Assembly (NCBI RefSeq): GCF_001426405.1
Contig: NZ_LMEP01000002.1
Span: forward strand, 125,161-189,160
Direction of reading: 5' to 3'
Source of the DNA: Streptomyces sp. Root1304
GTDB taxonomy: Bacteria; Actinomycetota; Actinomycetes; Streptomycetales; Streptomycetaceae
Length of the DNA stretch: 64,000 nucleotides
This document shows positions 28,830-37,398 of the stretch, piece by piece; within the stretch, counting starts at the first letter, position 1; each line of letters begins with the position of its first letter. The notes under the pieces are model-generated. The model was not told the DNA's origin, did no database searches, and worked only from the letters and a program-made list of their open reading frames with translations. Position numbers and translations under genes: made by a program.

Positions 28830-29822
28830 CTACGGCTGGTTGACCCTACGCCCGTGATCGAGGTGCCTCAGCAGCTCGACTCCCGAGCCGTCGAGTTCGT
28901 ACAGCACCCGTACGCCCGCCCGCCGCCGCCGGACCACCCCGGCGGCCACCAGCGAGGTCAGGTGCTCGGAGACGGTGCTCGGGGCGAGGCCGAGCGTGGT
29001 CGCCAGGTCCGAGGTGGTGGTCGGCGCGACGAGGCCGCGCACGACGCCCGCCCGGCTGCGGCCGAGCAGGATCTCCAGGCGGTCCCCGCGCGCGGGTTCA
29101 CCGGTCCGCCCGCCGTGGGAGCGCACTCCGCCGGCCAGTACGGCGGCCCCTTCGGCCTGGTAGGACACGGCCGTGACGCTGTTCGGGGCGCGGACGAGGA
29201 GGGATGTTCCGCGTCCGAACACCAGCGGAACGAGGACGAGTCGTCCGGTCTCGGGCACCCGGAGCCCGTTCCCGCGCAGCGTGCCGAGGAGGCGGTCCGG
29301 GCCCTGGGTGGCGAGGATGCGGGCGCGGAGCAGGATGTCCTCCTCCGTGGCGGCCCGCAGGGAGTCCTCGAACGGGGCCAGGGCGGCCCGCCGGTAGCGG
29401 GGCAGGAAGGCGCGGAGTTCCGCCATCCGCGCCTCGGGGTCCGCGTGCAGCGGGCGCACCTCTGCGGGGACGCCCTGCGGGAACCGGCGTTCCAGTTCCT
29501 CGCGGATCCGGGCCGGGGTCACGGCGCCCAGTGCGGCGATCTCCGCCGCCGGGTCGGGCGTTCCGGCCGAGGAGGGGACCGTGAGGAGGAAGGACGGCAG
29601 GGTGCCGCCGCCGGTCCGGTGGAGGTGGAGGAGCCAGCCGGGGACGGTCACGTCGGCCCGTGCGAGCGAACGGCGGGCCGCTCTCCCCCAGTTGGTGTAC
29701 GGCCAGGGTGTGAGCCCCGGGTACGAGGACAGCAGCCCGATGCTGCCGTACGTCTCCCAGAGCCTGCTGTCGGCGATCCGAACCGTCCCGCGTCCGGATG
29801 TCCTCGACGGAATCTCGATCAC
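28830..29822 (-). CDS. ArsR-type winged-helix regulator with large N-terminal domain
   Basis: About 330 residues. The first 240 residues match the actinobacterial DUF5937-like layout (DSRLWETYGSIGLLSSYP and later LVLVPLVFGRGTSLLVRAPN). The C-terminal 70 residues are an ArsR helix-turn-helix: TTTSDLATTLGLAPSTVSEH, LTSLVAAGVVRRRRAGVRVLYEL (read in parts). No metal-binding cysteines are seen. GTG start at 29822 after a GGGGG stretch. Target and ligand are unknown. Confidence 0.82.
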   Translation of the reverse strand: MIEIPSRTSGRGTVRIADSRLWETYGSIGLLSSYPGLTPWPYTNWGRAARRSLARADVTVPGWLLHLHRTGGGTLPSFLLTVPSSAGTPDPAAEIAALGAVTPARIREELERRFPQGVPAEVRPLHADPEARMAELRAFLPRYRRAALAPFEDSLRAATEEDILLRARILATQGPDRLLGTLRGNGLRVPETGRLVLVPLVFGRGTSLLVRAPNSVTAVSYQAEGAAVLAGGVRSHGGRTGEPARGDRLEILLGRSRAGVVRGLVAPTTTSDLATTLGLAPSTVSEHLTSLVAAGVVRRRRAGVRVLYELDGSGVELLRHLDHGRRVNQP

Positions 29823-29968
29823 ATGCGCCCCCGTGCGCCTGGTCCACCGGGCGGTGGAGCGGGCACACGTTACCGGCCGGTTGATCATGTACCCGCCAGG
29901 TTGCCGCTCAGAATGTCAGGTCCGCGCCCGCACCCCGGACGCCGGCGCCGCGACCGCCCGCGGCGCGC

Positions 29969-31183
29969 TCAGGACGTCAGGTCGGCGACCGCCCGTATCG
30001 CCCGGACGAGGGACTGGGCGCGCGGGTCCGCGGTGACCGTCCTGCGCATGCCGTTGGTGACGTATCCGAAGGCGATCCCGGTGTCGGGGTCCGCGAAGCC
30101 GAGCGAGCCGCCGCGCCCCGGGTGCCCGAAGGAGGAGGGGCCGAGGAGCGGGGACGCCGCGCCGTGCAGCATGTGGCCGAGGCCGAACCGGGTGCCGACC
30201 ATCAGTACCTCGTCCGGGCCCGCCGACTGCTCGGTCCGCGCGAGCGCGAGGCTCTCGGGGGTGAGGAGACGGGCGCCGCCGTCCACGGGGCCGAGGGTGG
30301 CGGCGTAGAAGCGGGCGAGGGCGCGGGCGGTGGCGACGCCGGCCGAGCCGGGGAGTTCGGCGGCCCGGTAGACCGGGTCGTTCTCGTCGGGCTTGGGGTC
30401 GATGACCCCGAAGGCGCGCCGGGTGAGGGAGTCCGGGTTCTGGTAGGCCTCGGTGACGGAGCGCTTGGGGCGGAGCCTGAGGGCGCCGCCGCCGGACGGT
30501 TCGATCTCCTCGACGGGGCCGATCCTGCCGACCCGGTGGGCCTCCGCCTCGGGGAGGCCGATCCACAGGTCGAGGCCGAGGGGGCCGGTGATCTCCTCGG
30601 CGGCCCAGTGGCCGATGGTGCGGCCGGTGACCCGGTGGACCAGGCCGGAGAGCAGCCAGCTGAAGGTGTGGGCGTGGTAGCCGTGCGCGGTGCCGGGCTC
30701 CCAGACGGGGGCCTGGGCGGCTATGGCGGCGGTCGCGGTCTCCAGGTCGGCGGCCTCGGCGAGGGTCAGCGGGCGGTCCAGTACGGGGACCCCCGCCCGG
30801 TGCGCGAGGAGCTGTCGTACGGTCACCCGGTCCTTGCCCGCGGCCTTGAACTCGGGCCAGTACGCGGCGACCGGGGCGTCCAGGTCGAGCAGTCCGCGCT
30901 GGTGCAGGAGGAGGGGGACGACGGCGGCGACGCCCTTGGTGGCCGAGCGGACGACCTGCGCGGTGTCGGCCGTCCACGGGTCCGTACCGTCCACGTCACG
31001 GCTGCCCGCCCACAGGTCGACGACCCGCGCGCCGTCGCGGTGGACGGCGACGGCCGCGCCCCGCTCACCGCGCTGTTCGAAGTTGCGCAGGAACGCGTCC
31101 CTGACGGGCTCCCAGCCCGCCGCCACCGTGCCCTGGACGTCCACCTGTGCCACCACTCCCTGCTCGTGAATCCGGCTTCCCAT
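29969..31183 (-). CDS. Serine hydrolase, class C beta-lactamase/EstB family
   Basis: 404 residues. The catalytic motif is S80-A-T-K83 (VRSATKGVAA), with a Tyr-containing motif HGYHAHTFSWLLSG near 166-179 and the third-box equivalent HPGRGGSLGF near the C-terminus. No signal peptide, so it is probably an intracellular esterase or peptidase rather than a secreted beta-lactamase. HRDGARVVDLWAGSRD and VTVRQLLAHRAGVP are typical of actinobacterial EstB-like proteins. No ribosome-binding site is evident. Confidence 0.88.
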   Translation of the reverse strand: MGSRIHEQGVVAQVDVQGTVAAGWEPVRDAFLRNFEQRGERGAAVAVHRDGARVVDLWAGSRDVDGTDPWTADTAQVVRSATKGVAAVVPLLLHQRGLLDLDAPVAAYWPEFKAAGKDRVTVRQLLAHRAGVPVLDRPLTLAEAADLETATAAIAAQAPVWEPGTAHGYHAHTFSWLLSGLVHRVTGRTIGHWAAEEITGPLGLDLWIGLPEAEAHRVGRIGPVEEIEPSGGGALRLRPKRSVTEAYQNPDSLTRRAFGVIDPKPDENDPVYRAAELPGSAGVATARALARFYAATLGPVDGGARLLTPESLALARTEQSAGPDEVLMVGTRFGLGHMLHGAASPLLGPSSFGHPGRGGSLGFADPDTGIAFGYVTNGMRRTVTADPRAQSLVRAIRAVADLTS

Positions 31184-31220
31184 GGTGCAACGCGGGCGGC
31201 CGGGGTCCGATTCCGGGGGG

Positions 31221-31964
31221 TCAGGCGACCGACTGCGGGACGAAGCCGAACGGCAGCTCCAGGCGGTGCCGGGCCATCAGCTCCTCGTCGGCGAGGATCT
31301 CGCCGGTCCGCCCGTCGGCGGCGAGGACGCCCTCGCTGAGGATCACCGCGCGCGGGCAGAGCTCCAGGGCGTACGGCAGGTCGTGGGTGACCATGAGGAC
31401 GGTGACGTCGAGGGCGCGCAGGACGTCGGCGAGCTCGCGGCGGGAGGCCGGGTCCAGGTTGGAGGACGGCTCGTCGAGGACGAGGATCTCCGGCTCCATC
31501 GCGAGGACGGTCGCGACGGCGACCCGGCGGCGCTGCCCGAAGGAGAGGTGGTGCGGCGGCCGGTCCGCGTACTCCGCCATCCCGACCCGTTCGAGGGCCT
31601 TGTGGACGACGGCTTCGAGCGCGGCGCCCCGGACGCCCGCCGCCGCCGGGCCGAAGGCCACGTCCTCGCGCACGGTCGGCATGAACAGCTGGTCGTCGGG
31701 GTCCTGGAAGACGATGCCGACCTTGCGCCTGATCTCGGCCATGTGCTTCTTGCCGACGGGCAGCCCGGCCACGGTGACCGTCCCCGCGCCGCCGGTGAGG
31801 ATGCCGTTGAGGTGGAGGACCAGGGTGGTCTTGCCCGCGCCGTTGGGGCCGAGCAGGGCGACCCGTTCGCCGCGCGCGACGGTCAGGTTCACGCCGAAGA
31901 GGGCCTGGTGGCCGTCGGGGTAGGCGTACGCGAGGCCGGTGACCTCGAGCGAGGGGGCGGTCAT
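31221..31964 (-). CDS. nikO: ECF-type nickel/cobalt importer, ATPase component
   Basis: 247-residue ABC ATPase: Walker A LLGPNGAGKTT, Q-loop VGIVFQDPDDQLFMPTVRED (read in parts), signature LSFGQRRRVAVA (Phe replaces the first Gly of LSGGQ, common in CbiO/NikO), Walker B ILVLDEPSSNLDP. The ATG at 31964 overlaps the stop of the T-component gene as ATGA. It energises import together with the two upstream genes. Nickel is favoured over cobalt because of the Nur box. Confidence 0.9.
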   Translation of the reverse strand: MTAPSLEVTGLAYAYPDGHQALFGVNLTVARGERVALLGPNGAGKTTLVLHLNGILTGGAGTVTVAGLPVGKKHMAEIRRKVGIVFQDPDDQLFMPTVREDVAFGPAAAGVRGAALEAVVHKALERVGMAEYADRPPHHLSFGQRRRVAVATVLAMEPEILVLDEPSSNLDPASRRELADVLRALDVTVLMVTHDLPYALELCPRAVILSEGVLAADGRTGEILADEELMARHRLELPFGFVPQSVA

Positions 31965-32722
31965 AGGGTCCATCCCAGGAGGCAGATCAGGAGGGCGGTG
32001 AGCGGGAGCGCGGCGGCGTACGCCCACTGGGCGCGGGTCGCGGTGACCTCGTCGATGACCGGCATGCTGCCGGTGTAGCCGCGGCTGACCATGGCGAGGT
32101 GGACCCGCTCCCCGCGCTCGTACGAGCGGATGAAGAGCGCGCCGGCGGACTTCGCGAGGACGCCCCAGTGGCGGACGCCCTTCGCCTCGAAGCCGCGCGA
32201 GCGGCGGGCGACGGACATCCGGCGCATCTCGTCGGTGATGACGTCGCCGTACCGGATCATGAACGAGGCGATCTGGACGAGCAGCGGCGGCAGTTTCAGC
32301 CGCTGGAGGCCGAGGATCAGCTCCCGCAGTTCGGTGGTGGAGGCCAGGAGGACGGAGGCGGCGACGCCGAGGGTGCCCTTGGCGAGGACGTTCCAGGCGC
32401 CCCAGAGTCCGGGGACGCTCAGCGACACCCCGAGGACGGTGGTCTGCGCGCCGGGCACGACGAACGGCATGAGCAGCGCGAACGCGACGAACGGCACCTC
32501 GATCAGCAGCCGCTTCAGCAGGAAGCCGGCCGGGACGCGGGCCTTCGCGGCGACGGCCGCGAGGAGGACGGCGTAGAGAGCGAAGGCCCAGACGGCCTCG
32601 CGAGGCGTCGAGACGACGACCACGACGAAGCCGAGGACGGCGGCGAGCTTGGTGTGCGGGGGCAGCTCGTGGACCGGCGAGTGTGCGTGCCGGTAGAGCT
32701 TGTGGGCGTGCCCCGCTCCCAT
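31961..32722 (-). CDS. nikQ: ECF transporter transmembrane (T) component, CbiQ/NikQ
   Basis: 253 residues with about five membrane helices and the coupling-helix signatures RRSRGFEA and VSRGYTG, which contact the ATPase. TTELRELILGLQRLKLPPLL is characteristic of CbiQ. The start lies one base after the stop of the S-component gene, and the end overlaps the ATPase gene, giving the order nikMN-nikQ-nikO. Confidence 0.92.
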   Translation of the reverse strand: MGAGHAHKLYRHAHSPVHELPPHTKLAAVLGFVVVVVSTPREAVWAFALYAVLLAAVAAKARVPAGFLLKRLLIEVPFVAFALLMPFVVPGAQTTVLGVSLSVPGLWGAWNVLAKGTLGVAASVLLASTTELRELILGLQRLKLPPLLVQIASFMIRYGDVITDEMRRMSVARRSRGFEAKGVRHWGVLAKSAGALFIRSYERGERVHLAMVSRGYTGSMPVIDEVTATRAQWAYAAALPLTALLICLLGWTL

Positions 32723-32723
32723 G

Positions 32724-33749
32724 TCACGCCTCCAGCGCGGCGGTCTTGCGGCGGCGTACGACCCAGAAGGCGCCGGTGCCGGCGGCGAGGGTCGCGCCCA
32801 CGCCGATCACGCCGGCCAGGCCGCCGGAGAGGCGGGGGGCCTCGATGCCCTTGACGCCGTAGTCGGCGAGCGGGGAGCCGGCGGCGGCGTGGTCCTCGGC
32901 CTTGGCGTCGATGCCCTTGTCGGCGGCGACCTTCTCCAGGCCGTCGGGGCTGGCGGAGGCATAGAAGGAGACGAAGCCGGCGAGGACGAGGGCGGTGACG
33001 ACGCCGCCGATCCAGAGCTTCTTCGGGGAGCGGGTGGCCGCCGGGGCGGCGGCGGGGGCCGCGTCGACCAGTTCCCCGTCGACGCGGAGCTTGAGCGGGG
33101 CGGTGAGGCCGCGGGCGCCGTGGACCAGGTCGGGGCGGACGGCGATCACCGCGCCGACGGTCAGCATGGTGATGACGGCCTCGCCGACGCCGATGAGGAC
33201 GTGCACGCCGACCATGGCCGTGAGGACCTTGCCGACGGGTACGTCGGTGGTGCCGCCGATCGCGTAGATGAGCGTGAAGGCGGCGGCGGCCGCCGGTACG
33301 GAGACCAGCGCGGCGACGAAGGAGGCCGCGGTCACCGAGGCGCGGGTGCGGGGCAGCAGCAGGACGAGGCCGCGGAAGAGCGCGTACGCGACGACGACGG
33401 TGACGACGCCCATGACGGTGATGTTCACGCCGAGGGCGGTGAGGCCGCCGTCGGCGAAGAGGATGCCCTGCATCAGCAGGACGACGGCGATGCACAGGAC
33501 GCCGGTCCACGGTCCGACGAGGATCGCGGCGAGCGCGCCCCCGAGCAGGTGTCCGCTGGTCCCGGCGGCGACCGGGAAGTTCAGCATCTGTACGGCGAAG
33601 ACGAAGGCGGCGACGAGACCGGCGAGCGGCGCGGTCTTCTCGTCCAGTTCGCGCCGCGCCCCGCGCAGGCCGATCGCGACGGCGCCGGCGGCGACGACAC
33701 CGGCGGCGGCCGATACGGGGGCGTTGATGAATCCGTCAGGTACATGCAC
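32724..33749 (-). CDS. nikM: ECF nickel/cobalt substrate-binding component, CbiM/NikM fused to CbiN/NikN-like domain
   Basis: 341 residues. Mature start M-H-V-P-D-G-F, where His2 and the free N-terminus form the square-planar metal site of CbiM/NikM. SGHLLGGALAAILVGPW adds a further metal His. After about residue 225 comes a second part with two helices around an outer loop (ASPDGLEKVAADKGIDAKA, ADYGVKGIE), the CbiN/NikN-like region; here it is fused rather than separate. The start is a GTG exactly seven bases after TATCAT, so probably leaderless. Confidence 0.93.
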   Translation of the reverse strand: MHVPDGFINAPVSAAAGVVAAGAVAIGLRGARRELDEKTAPLAGLVAAFVFAVQMLNFPVAAGTSGHLLGGALAAILVGPWTGVLCIAVVLLMQGILFADGGLTALGVNITVMGVVTVVVAYALFRGLVLLLPRTRASVTAASFVAALVSVPAAAAAFTLIYAIGGTTDVPVGKVLTAMVGVHVLIGVGEAVITMLTVGAVIAVRPDLVHGARGLTAPLKLRVDGELVDAAPAAAPAATRSPKKLWIGGVVTALVLAGFVSFYASASPDGLEKVAADKGIDAKAEDHAAAGSPLADYGVKGIEAPRLSGGLAGVIGVGATLAAGTGAFWVVRRRKTAALEA

Positions 33750-33756
33750 GTTCCGA

Positions 33757-33787
33757 ATGATAGGGCGCTCCTGCAAAGAGCTTGCAA
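33757..33787 (-). promoter_or_regulatory. Nur box and promoter of the nickel importer operon
   Basis: On the minus strand TTGCAA-GCTCT-TTGCAG (33787 to 33771) fits the Nur consensus TTGCaa-N5-ttGCAA in 11 of 12 positions. The -10 hexamer TATCAT (33762 to 33757) follows; the upstream TTGCAA half doubles as a -35-like element with a 19-bp spacer. The -10 ends seven bases before the GTG start. Confidence 0.78.
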
Positions 33788-33929
33788 CAGCGCACGGGTC
33801 ACAGAACGGCGGCGCACGGTCGCACGTGACCCCGCGCACACCCGTACCCGTCCACGCATGCGCCGCGCACCCACCGGGAAGGAGTGCAAGAGTGAGTCGA
33901 TAAGAGGACAAACCGTGAGGAGCCCCCCG

Positions 33930-34289
33930 ATGGCCGCCGCGCACGACCGCGAAGTCGACGACCATGCCAAGGGACGGATCATCAGCGACGCCCCGCTCTC
34001 CCGCCCCGTGCCGGTGTCCCTCCGGTACGACCCCGGCTTCTCCCCCGCGACCGTCCGCTTCGGCTTCCCCGGCGCGGTCGAGTGGTCCTTCCCGCGGGCC
34101 CTCCTGGAGACCGGGCTGCGCGCCCCGACCCGCCGCGGCGACATCGGGGTCTGGCCCTGCGGCCGGGTCCAGACGGTGGTCGAGCTGCACACGGACGAGG
34201 GGGTCACGGTCGTCCAGTTCGACACCACCGCCCTGCTCCGCTTCCTCAGGCACACGTACGCCGCCGGCACGTCGATGTCGACGCGCTGA
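33930..34289 (+). CDS. ssgE: SsgA-like sporulation/cell-division regulator (SALP)
   Basis: 119 residues with the SALP fold: PVPVSLRYDPGFSPATVRFG, PGAVEWSFPRALLETGLRAP, GDIGVWPCGRVQTVVELHTD and VVQFDTTALLRFLRHTYA. SALPs help localise the division machinery or septal hydrolases during sporulation. Adjacency to the cobalt/nickel transporter genes recalls the S. coelicolor ssgE locus; the paralogue name rests on that synteny from memory. GAGGAG lies seven bases before the ATG. Confidence 0.72.
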   Translation: MAAAHDREVDDHAKGRIISDAPLSRPVPVSLRYDPGFSPATVRFGFPGAVEWSFPRALLETGLRAPTRRGDIGVWPCGRVQTVVELHTDEGVTVVQFDTTALLRFLRHTYAAGTSMSTR

Positions 34290-34340
34290 CGGCGTACGGA
34301 TCGAGCAGACCCGGATCCCGACGCGCTGACGGCGTACGGA
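34280..34340. repeat. 21-bp perfect direct repeat, 40-bp period
   Basis: The 21 bases beginning GACGCGCTGACGGCGTACGG and ending in A occur at 34280-34300 and 34320-34340. The first copy contains the SALP stop codon; the second lies just before the convergent MMPL gene end. It looks like a recent tandem duplication or slippage event. Confidence 0.8.
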
Positions 34341-34356
34341 CCGGGCGAACCCCCGA

Positions 34357-36543
34357 TCAGACCTTCACGAGGTCCGGCTTCGCGCTCCCACCCGGGGCCC
34401 CGTCGGTGTGCCGGGCGAGCGCCTCGCCCTCCACGTCGACGTTCGGCAGGATCCGGTCCAGCCACTTCGGCAGCCACCAGGCCTTGTGGCCGAGCAGCGC
34501 GAGGACGGCCGGGACGATCGCCATCCGGACCACGAAGGCGTCGAAGAGAACCGCGACGGCCAGACCGAAGCCGATCATCTTGATCATCTGGTCGTCCATG
34601 CCGATGAAGCCGGAGAAGACCGCGATCATGATCACGGCGGCGGCGGTGACCACCCGGGCGCTGTGCCGGAAGCCGGTCACGATCGCCTCGCCGGGCCGCT
34701 CCCCGTGGACGTACGCCTCACGCATCCGGGTGACGAGGAAGACCTCGTAGTCCATCGCGAGACCGAAGACGACACCCACCATGAAGATCGGCATCATCGA
34801 CATGATCGGGCCGGTCTGCTCGACCCCGAAGAGGCTCCCGAGCCAGCCCCACTGGTAGACCGCGACGACCGCGCCGAGCGCCGCGACCACCGAGAGCAGG
34901 AAGCCGAGGGCCGCCTTCAGGGGGACGAGGACCGAGCGGAAGACCAGGGTCAGGAGCAGGAAGGCCAGGCCGACGACGAGCGCCAGGTACGGAACCAGGG
35001 CGTCGTTCATCTTCTGCGAGAAGTCGATGTTCATCGCGGTGGCGCCGGTGACGAGGACGTCGTCGCCGGTGGCGTTCCGGATGTCGTGGACGAGGTTCTC
35101 GGTGGCGGCCGAGGACGGCCGGTCCTTCGGGACCACCGTGATCATGGCGGCGTCGCCGGCCTTGTTCGGCGTCGCCGGGGTGACGGCCGCCCAGCCTTCG
35201 AGGCCCTTGATGGTGGAGACGGTCCGGTCGGCGGTCGCCTTGTCGCCGTCCACGACGACGAGCAGCGGGCCGTTGAAGCCGGGGCCGAAGCCGTCGGAGA
35301 GCGCGTCGTACGCCCGGCGCTCGGAGGTCGAGGTCGGCTTGACGCCGTCGTCGGGCAGGCCCATCTCCAGGGAGGCGGCGGGCAGCGCGACGGCGCCGAG
35401 GCCGAGGACGCCGATCACCAGCACCATGACGGGGCGGCGGATGACGAAGCGGGCCCAGCGGGTGCCGCCGTTGGGCTTGTCGCTCTTCTTCGGAGCGGCG
35501 GCCTCGCCGGCCTTCCCCGCCTTGCGCTGCTTGCGGCCGACGACCTTGTCGCCGGCGAAGCCGAGCAGCGCCGGGATCAGGGTCAGCGCGATCAGTACGG
35601 CGATCACGACCGTGCCGGCGGCGGCGAAGCCCATCTTCGTCAGCATCGGGATGTTGACGACGGCCAGACCGACCAGGGCGATGACGACGGTGAGTCCGGC
35701 GAAGACGACGGCCGATCCCGCCGTGCCGACCGCGCGGCCCGCCGCCTCCTCCTTCTCGCGGCCCTCGGCCAGCTCCGCGCGGTAGCGGGAGACGATGAAG
35801 AGGGCGTAGTCGATGCCGACGGCGAGGCCGATCATCGACGCCAGGATGGAGGTGGTGGAGCCCAGGTCCAGGGCGTACGCGAGCGCGGTGACCGTCGAGA
35901 CGCCGATGCCGACGCCGATGACCGCCGTGAGCAGCGGGAGTCCGGCGGCGACGAGCGAGCCGAAGGTGAGGGCGAGCACGACGCCCGCGAGGACGACGCC
36001 GATGGCCTCGCTCATGCCCTGCTCGGGCATGCTCTGGAGCGCGTCGCCGCCGATCTCGACGGTCAGCCCCTTGCCCTGCGCGTTCTGGCCGGTGTCCTTG
36101 AGGGCCTCGCGGGTCTCCTCGGTCAGCTCCATCGCGTTGACCTTGTAGGCGACGGAGACGTAGGCGGTGGAGCCGTCCTGGGAGACGGCCTGCGCGGTGT
36201 ACGGGTCGGCGACCGAGACGATCTGGTCCGAGCCGGACTTCAGCGCGGCGACGGTCTCCTCGACGACGGCCTTGTGCGCCGGGTCGGTCACCTTCTGGCC
36301 CTCGGGGGCCTTGAAGACGACGCGGGCGGTGGCCCCGTCGGCGCCGGCGCCCGGGAAGCGCTCTTCGAGCAGGTCGAAGGCGCGCTGGGCCTCGGTGCCG
36401 GGGATCGAGAAGGAGCTGGAAGTCGCCGCGGGTGCGGTGGCGGCGCCGATCCCGGCGACCGCCAGGAGGGCCACCCAGAGGAGGGCGACGAGCCGTCGGC
36501 GCCGGAAGGCGGAACGGCCCAACTTGTAGAGGAACGTGGCCAC
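34357..36543 (-). CDS. MMPL/RND family exporter
   Basis: 728 residues with twelve predicted helices in two repeats, each with a soluble domain after the first helix. Proton-relay Asp-Tyr pairs are in GLAVGIDYALFIVSRYRAE and FGLAMDYEVFLVTRMREA. FRHSARVVTAAAVIMIAVF is typical of the C-terminal half. MMPL proteins export lipids, siderophores or drugs. It lies 110 bases downstream of the TetR gene in the same direction, so it is the probable regulated cargo. GTG start after GGGAG. Confidence 0.92.
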   Translation of the reverse strand: MATFLYKLGRSAFRRRRLVALLWVALLAVAGIGAATAPAATSSSFSIPGTEAQRAFDLLEERFPGAGADGATARVVFKAPEGQKVTDPAHKAVVEETVAALKSGSDQIVSVADPYTAQAVSQDGSTAYVSVAYKVNAMELTEETREALKDTGQNAQGKGLTVEIGGDALQSMPEQGMSEAIGVVLAGVVLALTFGSLVAAGLPLLTAVIGVGIGVSTVTALAYALDLGSTTSILASMIGLAVGIDYALFIVSRYRAELAEGREKEEAAGRAVGTAGSAVVFAGLTVVIALVGLAVVNIPMLTKMGFAAAGTVVIAVLIALTLIPALLGFAGDKVVGRKQRKAGKAGEAAAPKKSDKPNGGTRWARFVIRRPVMVLVIGVLGLGAVALPAASLEMGLPDDGVKPTSTSERRAYDALSDGFGPGFNGPLLVVVDGDKATADRTVSTIKGLEGWAAVTPATPNKAGDAAMITVVPKDRPSSAATENLVHDIRNATGDDVLVTGATAMNIDFSQKMNDALVPYLALVVGLAFLLLTLVFRSVLVPLKAALGFLLSVVAALGAVVAVYQWGWLGSLFGVEQTGPIMSMMPIFMVGVVFGLAMDYEVFLVTRMREAYVHGERPGEAIVTGFRHSARVVTAAAVIMIAVFSGFIGMDDQMIKMIGFGLAVAVLFDAFVVRMAIVPAVLALLGHKAWWLPKWLDRILPNVDVEGEALARHTDGAPGGSAKPDLVKV

Positions 36544-36653
36544 GGGGGCGTCTCCCGGTGTGGGGTGGGTCAGGGCGTGGGGAGCCGGCCCGACGGCGTG
36601 AGCGGTGCGACGTCAGGTGGAGAGGGTGGAGCGGTGAAGAGGGGTGGAGCGGG

Positions 36654-37226
36654 TCAGACGCCGAGTGAGGGGAGCACGACGGCGTCGATGTACGCGCTGA
36701 GGAAGGCGCGGTCCACCGGCTGATCGTCGATCAGCGGGCGGGCGACGAACGCACCGATCAGCATGTGCGGGACGAGCTTCAGCGCCGGGTTCCCGGCCTC
36801 GACCTCGCCCCTGCGGACCGCTCGGCGCAGCACTTCGTCGAGGCCGTTCATCTCGGGTTCGATGAGCAGCTCGCGCAGCGCCCGGTGCAGTTCGGGGTTG
36901 GTGTGGACGGCATGGGCCAGACCCCGCATCAGCGCGGAGTCCTTCTCCATCTGGCAGTCGTCGGTCCGCAGGATCAGCTCGTGGAAGTCGCCGCGCAGCG
37001 AGCCGGTGTCGATCTCGGAGAGGTCGGCCGGCTTGTTGTCGCGCAGCGCCCTGGCGACCAGTTCGGGCTTGCTCCCCCACTGGCGGTAGAGGGTGGCCTT
37101 GCTGGAGTGGGTGCGGGCGGCGACGGCGTCCATGGTGAGGGCGTCGTAGCCGACTTCGCGGAGGAGGTCGAGAACGGCCGCGTACAGCTCGGACTCCCGC
37201 TCGGGAGTGAGTCTGCTGCGGGCCAT
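36654..37226 (-). CDS. TetR family regulator of the MMPL exporter
   Basis: 190 residues. The N-terminal HTH contains GYDALTMDAVAARTHSSKAT followed by LYRQWGSK. The C-terminal domain is of the TetR_C_16 kind (MEKDSALMRGLAHAVHTNPE). GGAGG lies five bases before the ATG. Two perfect palindromes upstream are the probable operators, so it likely represses itself and, by read-through, the MMPL gene. Ligand unknown. Confidence 0.92.
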   Translation of the reverse strand: MARSRLTPERESELYAAVLDLLREVGYDALTMDAVAARTHSSKATLYRQWGSKPELVARALRDNKPADLSEIDTGSLRGDFHELILRTDDCQMEKDSALMRGLAHAVHTNPELHRALRELLIEPEMNGLDEVLRRAVRRGEVEAGNPALKLVPHMLIGAFVARPLIDDQPVDRAFLSAYIDAVVLPSLGV

Positions 37227-37243
37227 GCCGACCTCCGGACCGA

Positions 37244-37258
37244 ACGAAACGGTTTCGT
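37244..37258. promoter_or_regulatory. TetR operator 1
   Basis: A perfect 7-1-7 palindrome, ACGAAAC-G-GTTTCGT, centred 25 bases upstream of the TetR ATG and therefore downstream of or at the probable transcription start. Confidence 0.8.
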
Positions 37259-37289
37259 ACAGTACGAAGATACCCCCGCCCCCAACGAA

Positions 37290-37304
37290 ACGAAACCGTT
37301 TCGT
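37290..37304. promoter_or_regulatory. TetR operator 2
   Basis: A perfect 7-1-7 palindrome, ACGAAAC-C-GTTTCGT, the same site as operator 1 apart from the central base, 46 bp away centre to centre. It is near the presumed -35 of tetR (a minus-strand TATCTT lies at 37272-37267) and about 100 bases upstream of the divergent protease gene. Confidence 0.8.
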
Positions 37305-37398
37305 ACGTGTCCTGGGCCACACGGGAATCCCCGCAGGACGGGAAACCCGCAAGCACGTACGAGTTGCCACACCCCCTCCGCGCGGAAAGCATGAGGGC

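Noticed and set aside
33750-33929. Cobalamin riboswitch upstream of the ECF metal importer
   Set aside because: The gap to the divergent SALP gene is too short, the B12-box core is not seen, and the promoter sits seven bases from the start codon.
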